Origin: CAYLNM01 sp964385045
Lineage (GTDB): Bacteria > Planctomycetota > Phycisphaerae > Phycisphaerales > SM1A02
Assembly: GCA_964385045.1 (NCBI GenBank)
Contig: CAYLNM010000002.1
Coordinates: 13,514-77,513, forward strand
Length of the DNA: 64,000 bases
Direction: 5' to 3'
Position 1 is the first letter of the stretch; the number at the start of each line of letters is the position of its first letter. Positions 38,852 through 46,590 of this stretch are shown in pieces. Under the pieces are notes generated by a model. It searched no databases and had not been told where the DNA came from. It worked only from the letters and a program-made list of their open reading frames with translations. A program made the position numbers and the translations under genes.

Positions 38852-38906
38852 CCGCACACGCGGGGCTCCCCCGGCGCGTCGCGCCGCGACGCCGGGGCAC
38901 CACCGG

Positions 38907-38912
38907 TAGACT
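38907..38912 (+). promoter_or_regulatory. Candidate -10 TAGACT of the tRNA-Leu gene
   Basis: TAGACT ends 10 bases before the first base of the mature tRNA, the usual distance for a stable-RNA promoter with a very short leader. This is the best-anchored example of the TAGACT class here. No clear TTGACA-like -35. Confidence 0.6.
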
Positions 38913-38922
38913 GCGGATCCAC

Positions 38923-39006
38923 GCCGGAGTGGCGGAATCGGCAGACGCGGCGGATTCAAAATCCGCTGGCCGCAAGGCCATGAGGGTTCGAGTCCCTCCT
39001 CCGGCA
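38923..39006 (+). tRNA. tRNA-Leu (anticodon CAA)
   Basis: 84 bases without encoded CCA. The seven-base acceptor stem GCCGGAG pairs with CTCCGGC (38999-39005), discriminator A39006. The anticodon stem GCGGA/TCCGC encloses the loop TTCAAAA, giving anticodon CAA (reads UUG). A long variable arm (TGGCCGCAAGGCCA) confirms the class II Leu type. The T-arm is GAGGG-TTCGAGT-CCCTC. It is preceded by the TAGACT -10 candidate. Confidence 0.97.
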
Positions 39007-39085
39007 GTCCCGGCTCCGTGCGGGCGGCGTGCCGGCCGCGCCCCGGCCGCGCCGCTCGCCGCGATCCCGGGCCGGAGGCCCCCGC

Positions 39086-39955
39086 ATGGCCGTCGTCGAC
39101 GATCCGCCCGGGCCGCCCGCCGGGCTCGACCCCCGCCACGTGTGCCTCCTCGAGGAGTGGCGGCAGGCGCGCGGCGCGGCCGAGATCGCGCTGGAGTTCG
39201 AGGAGATCGCCGGCGGGACGATGGCGTGGGCCGGCCCGGGCAGCACGTGGGCCAACCAGGCCTCGGGGCTCGGGCTCCGCGGACCGGTGTCGGGCGCCGA
39301 GCTCGACCGCTTCGTGGCGTACGACCGCGATCGCGGTGCGCCGCCGACGATCGAGGTCGCCCCGTACGCCCACGCGTCCCTCGTGCACGGCCTCCGGGCC
39401 CGCGGGCTCGGGCTCCGCGAGTTCGAGCTGGTGCTCGCCACCGAGGTGATCCCCGGCGAGGACTGCCGGCGTCGCATCGCCGTCCCGCTCGACGCCGGCA
39501 TCGAGGTGCGCCGCCACGAGCCGGGCGACGACGCCGCCGACGAGGCCTTCGCGCGGGTGTCGCTCAGCGGCATCGTGCCGGAGGGGACGGAGCCGGGCGA
39601 CGAGGACCTCGAGACGAGCATCCGATGCCTCCGCCATCCGCGCACGATCAACGTCGGGGCGTGGGCCGGCGACCGGCTGGTGGCCGCCGGGGCGATGGAG
39701 CTCATGCTCGACGCCCCGGACGAGGCGGGCCGGCCGACGCCGGTGGCGTGCTTCCTCGCGGTCACGGTCCGGCCGGAGTTTCGCCGCCGCGGCATCCAGC
39801 AGGCACTCATGGCGGCGCGGCTGCAGGCCTGCGCGGACGCCGGCTGCCGAATCGCCTGCATCCACTCCGACCCCGCGGTCGCGACGGCCCGCAACGCCCG
39901 CCGGCTTGGATTCACCCTCGCCTACACCACGGTGACGGTGGTGGCGGACGCCTGA
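39086..39955 (+). CDS. GNAT family N-acetyltransferase
   Basis: 289 residues. The C-terminal ~150 residues carry the GNAT fold, with the acetyl-CoA loop in VTVRPEFRRRGIQQALMAARL (R-x-x-G-x-G/A type) and ARNARRLGFTLAYT at the end. The N-terminal half is a divergent domain with WAGPGSTWANQASGLGL and VAPYAHASLVHGLRARGL, as in two-domain GNAT proteins. GGAGG at 39074-39078 sits eight bases before the ATG. An upstream ATG (39029) would place coding sequence right behind the tRNA and is less likely. Substrate unknown. Confidence 0.85.
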   Translation: MAVVDDPPGPPAGLDPRHVCLLEEWRQARGAAEIALEFEEIAGGTMAWAGPGSTWANQASGLGLRGPVSGAELDRFVAYDRDRGAPPTIEVAPYAHASLVHGLRARGLGLREFELVLATEVIPGEDCRRRIAVPLDAGIEVRRHEPGDDAADEAFARVSLSGIVPEGTEPGDEDLETSIRCLRHPRTINVGAWAGDRLVAAGAMELMLDAPDEAGRPTPVACFLAVTVRPEFRRRGIQQALMAARLQACADAGCRIACIHSDPAVATARNARRLGFTLAYTTVTVVADA

Positions 39956-39977
39956 GGCCGGCCCCCGGGGCGGGTCC

Positions 39978-40925
39978 TCACCGGTCGCCGTCGGCGTCGC
40001 TCTCGCCCTTGCCTTCGCCCTCGCCCTCGCCGAGCGCCTCCTCCGGCTGCGGCTCGTCCGGGGATCGCCCCGCCGGCTCCGACGGCGGCCCGGAGGCGAC
40101 GTTGTAGGTGACCGTGACCGCGATCGCGACCAGTCCCCCGATGACGCCGAGCCCGGGACGGATGAACTCCGGCGCCGCGACCGCGAGTCGCAGCACGATC
40201 GCCGCGAACGCGAAGCCGAAGTTGCGGAAGATCACGGCCGGCACGTCGGTGAACGCGATCGAGATCAGGGCCAGCAGCACGTCCACGAACACCAGCACCG
40301 TGAACAGGACCTCGAGCAGCTCGAGCCGCGGCTCGCCGGAGACGAGGGCCCTGAGGTCCTGCACGCACAGCACCGTCAGCACCCCGAGCATGACGAGGGC
40401 GACGAGCTTCTTCAGGTCGCGGAACCGCCGCACGCCGTCCTGGTCCTGCACGATCGGGCGGTGTCGCTGCAGCCGGCCGAAGCACGCCGCGGTGAGGAAG
40501 AGCAGCACTGCTCCCGCGGCATCGGCCCCCATCGCGGCCACGGTGCCGAACTGGTCGGTGCTCACGACGATCGGCTCGGGCAGGCGGGCCAGCATCAGGA
40601 AGGCGTCGCGGAGGAGCACGAGGGCGTAGAGCTGGAGGTGACGCCCCACGCTGTCGGCCACCGACCGGCCGAGGGCGAGGAGCATCTCCACCACCTCGAA
40701 CACCAGCAGGACGGTCACGGTCCAGGCGATGGCGTGCAGGTGGTTGGTGGGCAGCCCGGCGAAGCGGGACGGCAGCACGTCGAGGCGGCGCAGCTCGATC
40801 AGGGCGACCCCGCCGAGCAGGACCGCCACCAGGACGACGGATCGCACGAGGCGGCCCGGACGGCTCTCCCAGGCCACCTCGAACCGATCCGTCACGTCGC
40901 CGGCCCACTCGATGATCGCCCGCAT
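39978..40925 (-). CDS. Polytopic membrane protein of unknown function
   Basis: 315 residues with about six to seven hydrophobic segments (RSVVLVAVLLGGVALIEL, AWTVTVLLVFEVVEMLLAL, AVLLFLTAACFG, LVALVMLGVLTVLCV, LEVLFTVLVFVDVLLALIS, FAFAAIVLRLAVA, LGVIGGLVAIAVTV). It ends in an acidic Gly/Glu tail encoded by CTCGCCCTTGCC-like repeats. The ATG at 40925 has GGAGG five bases upstream, so the longer frame to 41132 is rejected. A candidate minus-strand -10 (TACCGT, 40984-40989) lies 58 bases upstream. I do not recognise a family. Confidence 0.85.
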   Translation of the reverse strand: MRAIIEWAGDVTDRFEVAWESRPGRLVRSVVLVAVLLGGVALIELRRLDVLPSRFAGLPTNHLHAIAWTVTVLLVFEVVEMLLALGRSVADSVGRHLQLYALVLLRDAFLMLARLPEPIVVSTDQFGTVAAMGADAAGAVLLFLTAACFGRLQRHRPIVQDQDGVRRFRDLKKLVALVMLGVLTVLCVQDLRALVSGEPRLELLEVLFTVLVFVDVLLALISIAFTDVPAVIFRNFGFAFAAIVLRLAVAAPEFIRPGLGVIGGLVAIAVTVTYNVASGPPSEPAGRSPDEPQPEEALGEGEGEGKGESDADGDR

Positions 40926-41236
40926 GGGACCTCCGGCCGGACCGGAGGGCCCACGAATGGCGGACGCTCCGATGCGACCGTCAACGGTAGCCCCGGGCGG
41001 GGATCGGTCCCCGAAGGACTTCCCCCGACGACCGCGCCGGCGATGGGGACGGGACGCCGGGCCGGGACCGGCCACCGCCACCTCGGGAGAACCCGGAACG
41101 AAACCGCCCCACCGGCCCCTTCGAGCCTGCATCGCCGGCGGCCGGCGCGGGTAGGACCGGCACCTGTCCCGGGGATCCGTCCCCGATCACCCCACCGCCC
41201 CGCCCGGGCCCTCGCCGCCCGCCGGAGACCCCACCG
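40926..41236. promoter_or_regulatory. 311-base divergent gap
   Basis: Holds the ribosome-binding site and candidate -10 of the minus-strand membrane gene (TACCGT, 40984-40989). Toward the peptidase it has TAGGAC at 41152-41157 as a weak -10 candidate. No gene is supported. Confidence 0.35.
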
Positions 41237-44200
41237 GTGCGACCGACCCGCCTGCTGCCCTCCGCCTGCCTCGCCTGCGTCCTCGCGGCGCTGGTGGCGC
41301 TCCTGCCGACCTCCGTGCCCGCCGCCGCCGGCGGACCCTTCACCGCGATGCTCGAGGCACGGGACGCCGAGGACGACGGCGTCGAGCGGCTGACCCTCGA
41401 GGAGCTGACGCTCGAGCGGATCTTCCCGGACGACCCGATCTTCGGCCCGTCGGCCCTCGGGATGGCGTTCAGCGCCGACGGGCGGTTCGGCGCGTGGCTC
41501 TACCGCCCGCCGGCCGAGCGGCGACACGGCAACGACCTCTGGCTGCTCGACACCGAGACGGGCGCCGTCGAGCGGCTGACGAAGGTCTCGGTGATGCGGG
41601 AGTTCCAGGCCTCGAGCCGGAAGGTGAGCGAGGACCGGATCCGCAAGGCCCGGGCGAGCCGGCGGGGCGGCGGCGACGACGCCGGCGGCGGCGGCTCCGA
41701 CCGCGAGCGGCGGAACGGCGAGGACGCCCCGCCCGCCGACGACGGCCTCTCCGGCACCTGGGCCGGCACCATGACCGGCGAGGAGGAGCTCGTCGGCGAG
41801 GGCATGGAGATCGTCCTCACGCTCCGCCTCGGACGCGGCGGCCGCGTGGAGGGCACCGCCCAGACGCCGCTCGGCACCGCGACCATCACCGAGGGCCGAT
41901 TCCGCGGCGGCGTGCTCGACTGCCTGATCGTCGAGCCGGAGTCCGGGATGCGGATCCGCCTGCAGGCCCGCATCACCGGGGAGCGGCTCCGCGGCACGCT
42001 CACCGTGGAGGGCGAGGACATCGAGCTCCGGCTCACTGCCGAGCGGACCGAGGTCGGCCGCGGGATCGACGAGGAGGACGTGGACGCGGACGACGCGGAC
42101 CACGGCGACGGGCGCGTTGACGAGGACGGCGACGGCGACGGCGGCGAGGGCGACGACGAGGACGAGATCGACCTCGGCGACGTGGTCGGCGACGACGACG
42201 CCGACGACCGTCGCGCCCCCCGCTACGGCGGCATCCAGTCCTTCACATGGCACCCCGAGGGCCACGAGCTCATCTTCACCTCCGGCGGCGACCTCTACCG
42301 CATGGACGTGCCGGCCCGAGACATCACGCGGCTGACGATGACCCAGGAGCCCGAGCGCGGCGTGCAGTGGCTGCCGGACGGCAGCGGCTACACCTACCTG
42401 CGCGGCAGCAGCATCATCCGCGTGCGCTTCGGCGACCACGTGGTCGAGCAGATGGACCCGAACCTGCCCTCCGGCGAGTCGCTCGGGCAGTTCCGCATGA
42501 GCCCCGACGGACGATTCTTCACCTTCGTCACCACCCGCGGCACCAGCTGGTGGGGCGCGGGCCAGCAGGTGACGCTCGTGGACTACCGCGGCCGATTCGC
42601 CCGCGCCCGGCAGGTCCGCCGCCACATGCCCGGCGACCCGATCCCCGACTACGAGTGGCGGTTCTGGGTCTACGACTCCGCCGGACACCGCCACGAGCGC
42701 GGCGAGCTCGTGCAGGTCCACGCCAAGAAGCTGTCCGGACCGCGGGACCGCGTGCAGGTGCCCGAGTGGGCCCCCGACTCCAGCCGGGCCGTCTTCGCGA
42801 CGTTCGACCAGGCCACGTCCATGGTCGAGATCCTCGAGACGCGGATCCCCCAGCCCGAGGCGCCGGAGGCCGGTGGCGAGGACGCGGAGGCGGAAGGCGA
42901 CGGCAACGGTGCCGACGCCGCGGCCGCGGCGGACCGGGAGGCCGAGGCGGTCAAGGCCGAGCCCGCCCGCCCGATCTACCGCTTCGCCCACACCCACGGC
43001 CCGAACACCCCGGAGCGGATCCGCCCGTGGTACCTCGCCGACTCGCGGCGGGTGGTGTTCATCGCCGAGATCAGCGGCTTCCGGCACCTGCACGTCCTCG
43101 ACCCGCTGTACGAGGCGCTGACGCAGATCACCCACGGCCGCTACGAGGTCTATCCGTTCGCGATGAGCGACGACCACACGCGGCTCTTCGTGACCGCGAC
43201 GAAGGAGCACCCCTCGCGCGAGGACGTGTACGAGGTCGACCTCGAGACCGGCGACATGCGCCGTCTGAGCCTCCGCGAGGGCGTCTACGGACGGCCCGCG
43301 GTGAGCGACGACGGCCGCTGGGTCCTCGCCACCCACATCGACTTCCGGTCGCTGCGCGAGCTGCACCTGATCGACACCGAGGCCGGCAGCGATCGCGTCC
43401 TGACCGACTCGCACGACGAGGAGGCGCTCCGGCTGACCACCGAGGTCCCGGAGTACTTCACGTTCGAGAACCGGCACGGTCACGTCATCCACGGCCACAT
43501 GTTCACGCCGGACGACTGGACGCCGGAGGACCGGCGGCCGCTGCTGCTGTACGTCTACGGCGGACCGCTCGGCGCGCGGAACATGATCACCCGCGGCGCG
43601 TTCAGCGCCCCGAGCTACTTCTTCGCGATGTACATGGCCCGCAAGCACGGCTGGGTGACGGCGACGGTCGACCCCCGCGGCGCCTCGGGCTTCGGCGGCG
43701 CGTTCGAGAACGCGAACTTCGAGCAGGTCGGCCGGCCGCAGGTCGAGGACCTCGTCGACGCCGCCCACTGGCTGGTCGACAATGCGGGAGTGGATCCCGA
43801 CCGCATGGCGATGCACGGCTGGAGCTTCGGCGGCTTCCAGACCCAGATGGTCCTCTACACCGAGCCCGACGTCTTCGCCGCCGGCATCGCCGGGGCCGGC
43901 CCGACCGAGTGGAAGAACTACAACACCTGGTACACCACCGGCACCGTCGGCACCCGCTGGAACGAGGACGGCATGCCCGACGGCGAGACGTACTCGCTCA
44001 TCCCGCTCGCGAAGAACCTGACCGGCCGCCTGCTGCTCGTGCACGGCGTGGAGGACGCCAACGTCCTCTACCAGGACACGGTCAAGGTCTACCAGGCGCT
44101 GCTGCGGGCGGGCAAGGAGGCGCTCGTCGACCTGTTCCTCGATCCGTCCGGCGGCCACGGCCTCGGCGGTGACGTCAAGACGATCGGCCGCTACCGCAAG

Positions 44201-44302
44201 TACGAGGGCTGGCTCCTCGACGTGATCGGCAGCGGGCACGAGGACGACGAGCACGAGCACGGCGGAGACGAGGGCGAGGCGGACGACGGCGACGACGGCT
44301 GA
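41237..44302 (+). CDS. Exported S9 family serine peptidase with inserted beta domain and acidic loops
   Basis: 1021 residues. A signal peptide (LPSACLACVLAALVALLP) leads to an N-terminal propeller. The C-terminal alpha/beta-hydrolase has the triad Ser863 in GWSFGG, Asp940 in HGVEDAN and His974 in GGHGLG, the prolyl oligopeptidase/DPP-IV arrangement. Two features are unusual. A compact beta domain at residues ~168-275 (LSGTWAGTM ... PLGTATITEGRFRGGVL ... GERLRGTL) interrupts the propeller. It is followed by ~50 residues rich in Asp/Glu (DEDGDGDGGEGDDEDEIDLG). The C-terminus is Asp/Glu/His-rich. The fold suggests cleavage of short peptides outside the cytoplasm, which would fit the peptide importer at 1-7950; that link is inference. 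Confidence 0.92.
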   Translation: MRPTRLLPSACLACVLAALVALLPTSVPAAAGGPFTAMLEARDAEDDGVERLTLEELTLERIFPDDPIFGPSALGMAFSADGRFGAWLYRPPAERRHGNDLWLLDTETGAVERLTKVSVMREFQASSRKVSEDRIRKARASRRGGGDDAGGGGSDRERRNGEDAPPADDGLSGTWAGTMTGEEELVGEGMEIVLTLRLGRGGRVEGTAQTPLGTATITEGRFRGGVLDCLIVEPESGMRIRLQARITGERLRGTLTVEGEDIELRLTAERTEVGRGIDEEDVDADDADHGDGRVDEDGDGDGGEGDDEDEIDLGDVVGDDDADDRRAPRYGGIQSFTWHPEGHELIFTSGGDLYRMDVPARDITRLTMTQEPERGVQWLPDGSGYTYLRGSSIIRVRFGDHVVEQMDPNLPSGESLGQFRMSPDGRFFTFVTTRGTSWWGAGQQVTLVDYRGRFARARQVRRHMPGDPIPDYEWRFWVYDSAGHRHERGELVQVHAKKLSGPRDRVQVPEWAPDSSRAVFATFDQATSMVEILETRIPQPEAPEAGGEDAEAEGDGNGADAAAAADREAEAVKAEPARPIYRFAHTHGPNTPERIRPWYLADSRRVVFIAEISGFRHLHVLDPLYEALTQITHGRYEVYPFAMSDDHTRLFVTATKEHPSREDVYEVDLETGDMRRLSLREGVYGRPAVSDDGRWVLATHIDFRSLRELHLIDTEAGSDRVLTDSHDEEALRLTTEVPEYFTFENRHGHVIHGHMFTPDDWTPEDRRPLLLYVYGGPLGARNMITRGAFSAPSYFFAMYMARKHGWVTATVDPRGASGFGGAFENANFEQVGRPQVEDLVDAAHWLVDNAGVDPDRMAMHGWSFGGFQTQMVLYTEPDVFAAGIAGAGPTEWKNYNTWYTTGTVGTRWNEDGMPDGETYSLIPLAKNLTGRLLLVHGVEDANVLYQDTVKVYQALLRAGKEALVDLFLDPSGGHGLGGDVKTIGRYRKYEGWLLDVIGSGHEDDEHEHGGDEGEADDGDDG

Positions 44303-44348
44303 GGTCCGCCCCGGGGCTTGCCGGCGCGTCCTGTCGGCGGAGCGTCGG

Positions 44349-44456
44349 GCACGGCACGACACGCCGCGGCACGCCGCGGCACGACACGCCGCGGCACGGC
44401 ACGACTCGGCGCGCCACGACTCGGCGCGGCACGCCGCGGCACGACACGGCGGGGCA
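44349..44456. repeat. Tandem CACG/CGCGG minisatellite in the S9-rnd convergent gap
   Basis: The 160-base convergent gap consists mostly of 10-15-base units such as CACGCCGCGG, CACGACACGC and CACGACTCGGCGCG in irregular order. It does not encode a supported gene, although the minus strand is open. Such arrays can vary in copy number. Confidence 0.75.
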
Positions 44457-44462
44457 CCGTCC

Positions 44463-45806
44463 TCAGCCCGGGTCGGGTACGCCCGCGGTGTCGGTCCCGG
44501 CGCCTTCGGCGGGCCGCAGCGTGCCGTCGGACCATCCCGCGGCCACGCCGCGCTCGCCGCGGAGCAGCGCGGCGAGCGGCTCGCCGAGCACCTCGCGGCG
44601 CCAGCCGGGGAACAGGGCCGCCACGTCCTCGCCGCGCCGGTGGGCGAACCAGGCCCGGGCGAGGTCCTTGCGGCCCGAGACCAGTCCCGGGTCCACGCCC
44701 GCGGCCCGGCACAGGACCTGCGCCGCCGACCACGCCGAGTCGATCGCCACGCGGTCGCGGATCGTCTCCTCGCCCGTGACCCGGGCGGGAAGCTCGGAGG
44801 GATCCCGGGACTTCACCGCGGTGATCAGCGCCGCGAGCCGCTCGCCGTGGGACTCCACGACGGGGCGCGGCATCCCCTTCAGGTCACCGAGGCGGTCGAC
44901 GGTCTCCGGCATCTCCTTCGCGAGCCGGAGGATCACCTCGTCGCGCAGGAAGGCGCGAGGCGGGACGTTCCGCTCGCGGGCGGCCTCGTCGCGCAGCTGC
45001 AGCACCTCGCGCACCACCGCGACCTGCCGCGGGCGGAAGTTCCGGGTGCCGACGATCCGCTCGGTGCGGCGATCGACGTCGAAGCCGAAGCGATCCGGGG
45101 CGACCTGCTCGTCGCACTCGGCCCGGGCCCACGCGAGGCGGCCGCGGTCCTCGAGCGCCGCCTCGATCGCCCGCCACGCGGCCACGAGGTACCGCACGTC
45201 GTCGGCGGCGTAGCCGAGGTGGGCCCGCGACAGCGGTCGCCGGTCCCAGCGGGTGAAGGTCATGCCCTTGCCGAGCTTGACGCCGAGGAAGAGGTCGACG
45301 ACGGCGGCGAGGCTGAGCGGGTGCGGCAGGTCGAGGAAGGCCGCCGCGAGCTGGGTGTCGACCACGTTCACCGGCGGTCGCCCGAGCAGCCGCAGGGCCG
45401 GCTCGAGGTCCTGCTGCCCCGCGTGCACCACCACGGTCACGTCGGGATCGGCGACGAGCTCCCAGGCGGGCGTCACGTCGAGGCTCGGGATGGGATCGAG
45501 CAGCCACAGCCGGTCGGCGGTCGCCACCTGCACGAGACAGATCCGCGGGACGTAGGTCTCCTCGCCGATGAACTCGGTGTCGAAGGCGACGCACCCGGCC
45601 GCCCGGGCCGCCTCCAGCATCGCCCCGAGCCCCGCGTCGTCCGTGACGAGCTCGGGCTCATCGGCGGGCACCAGCGGATGCTCGATCACGGGCCCCCGGG
45701 CGGGCGCACCGGCCGCCTCGGCCATGGCCTCGTCGTGACGACGACTGCGCCAGTCCTTGCGGGTGCGCCGTCGCCGCTTCCTGCCGCCTCCACCGGTCGC
45801 GCTCAC
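44463..45806 (-). CDS. rnd: Ribonuclease D (DEDDy 3'-5' exoribonuclease)
   Basis: 447 residues with the GTG at 45806 overlapping the upstream gene's stop (GTGA). An ATG at 45725 would remove an Arg/Lys-rich N-terminal extension (RKRRRRTRKDWRSRR) and give 420 residues. The exonuclease domain has Exo I FDTEFIGEETY, Exo II VVHAGQQDLE and Exo III with Tyr in LGYAADDVRYLV. The HRDC domain follows at RNFRPRQVAVVREVLQLRDE. RNase D trims tRNA and other RNA 3' ends. It follows a DUF6115-like gene and shares its transcript. Confidence 0.92.
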   Translation of the reverse strand: MSATGGGGRKRRRRTRKDWRSRRHDEAMAEAAGAPARGPVIEHPLVPADEPELVTDDAGLGAMLEAARAAGCVAFDTEFIGEETYVPRICLVQVATADRLWLLDPIPSLDVTPAWELVADPDVTVVVHAGQQDLEPALRLLGRPPVNVVDTQLAAAFLDLPHPLSLAAVVDLFLGVKLGKGMTFTRWDRRPLSRAHLGYAADDVRYLVAAWRAIEAALEDRGRLAWARAECDEQVAPDRFGFDVDRRTERIVGTRNFRPRQVAVVREVLQLRDEAARERNVPPRAFLRDEVILRLAKEMPETVDRLGDLKGMPRPVVESHGERLAALITAVKSRDPSELPARVTGEETIRDRVAIDSAWSAAQVLCRAAGVDPGLVSGRKDLARAWFAHRRGEDVAALFPGWRREVLGEPLAALLRGERGVAAGWSDGTLRPAEGAGTDTAGVPDPG

Positions 45807-46564
45807 GCGTGGGCTCCGTGGTCGTCGGGATCCGCGGCCGCCGGGCCGAGGGCGAGCACGAGCTCGACCTCCCCGAGCGGCGCGTCGAGCTCGCGGGCGA
45901 TGCGACGGGGATCGAGGCCGGACGCCGAGAGCTCGTGGATGCGGGCCGCGAGGCGCCGCCGGTCCTCGGGCCGCGGCGCCTCGTCGCCCGGGGCCGGCCG
46001 CACCGAGGGCGGGACGTGCCGCGCGGGGACGGGCTCCGGGTCGACGGGCTCGTCGTCGCCGCCCGCGGCCCGGCCGGCGCCGCCGCCCGCCTCGAGCCGG
46101 GCGATCCGGGCGTCGGCATCCTCGAGCAGTCGCTCGAGCCGCGCCGCCCGGCCGTCGAGCATCGCGGCGAGCTCGGTGGCGGCGGCCACGGGATCCACGA
46201 CGCCCTCGGCCGGCCCGGACGGCCGCGTCGAACGCTCCCGGGCCGCGGCGTCCTGCTTCAGCCGCTCGAGGCGCTCGCGCGGGGATGCGTCCTCCTCCGG
46301 CGACGCGGCCCCCCGCCGCCGCAGGGCCCGGAGCGACACGAAGACGAGGACCACCACGCCTGCGGCCATGAGGATCTGGGGCAGGGTCGGGCCCGGGTCG
46401 GCGGTCTCGAACGCCCCCGGGGCCGTCCCGGCTCCGTCGGACGGGGGCGCGGGCACGCCGGCCACGGCGCGACCCGCGGTCGCGATGAGGGGCGAGGCGG
46501 CGAGGACGACCCGGAGGGCGGCCGCGCGGGCCGCGCCGGGCGGCGGTGGTCGGAGGAGGACCAT
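45803..46564 (-). CDS. Membrane-anchored DUF6115-like protein
   Basis: 253 residues. The start is hydrophobic (MVLLRPPPPGAARAAALRVVL), with a second helix at QILMAAGVVVLVFVSLRAL. A charged helical segment then leads to a Pro/Arg linker. The end RRRLAARIHELSASGLDPRRIARELDAPLGEVELVLAL resembles the small C-terminal helix-turn-helix of DUF6115 proteins (YlxL-like), where the element E-I-x-x-L precedes G-E-V-E-L-I-L. The family function is not established. It is coupled to rnd by a four-base overlap and shares a divergent start region with tilS. Confidence 0.75.
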   Translation of the reverse strand: MVLLRPPPPGAARAAALRVVLAASPLIATAGRAVAGVPAPPSDGAGTAPGAFETADPGPTLPQILMAAGVVVLVFVSLRALRRRGAASPEEDASPRERLERLKQDAAARERSTRPSGPAEGVVDPVAAATELAAMLDGRAARLERLLEDADARIARLEAGGGAGRAAGGDDEPVDPEPVPARHVPPSVRPAPGDEAPRPEDRRRLAARIHELSASGLDPRRIARELDAPLGEVELVLALGPAAADPDDHGAHA

Positions 46565-46574
46565 CGGTCACGGC

Positions 46575-46584
46575 ATGGTACCGT
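46575..46584. promoter_or_regulatory. Overlapping divergent -10 elements (rnd operon and tilS)
   Basis: The palindromic core GGTACC (46577-46582) belongs to both TACCAT on the minus strand (46575-46580) and TACCGT on the plus strand (46579-46584). The minus hexamer ends 10 bases before ATG 46564. The plus hexamer ends six bases before GTG 46591. Both mRNAs would thus have almost no 5' leader. Confidence 0.5.
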
Positions 46585-46590
46585 CTCGTC

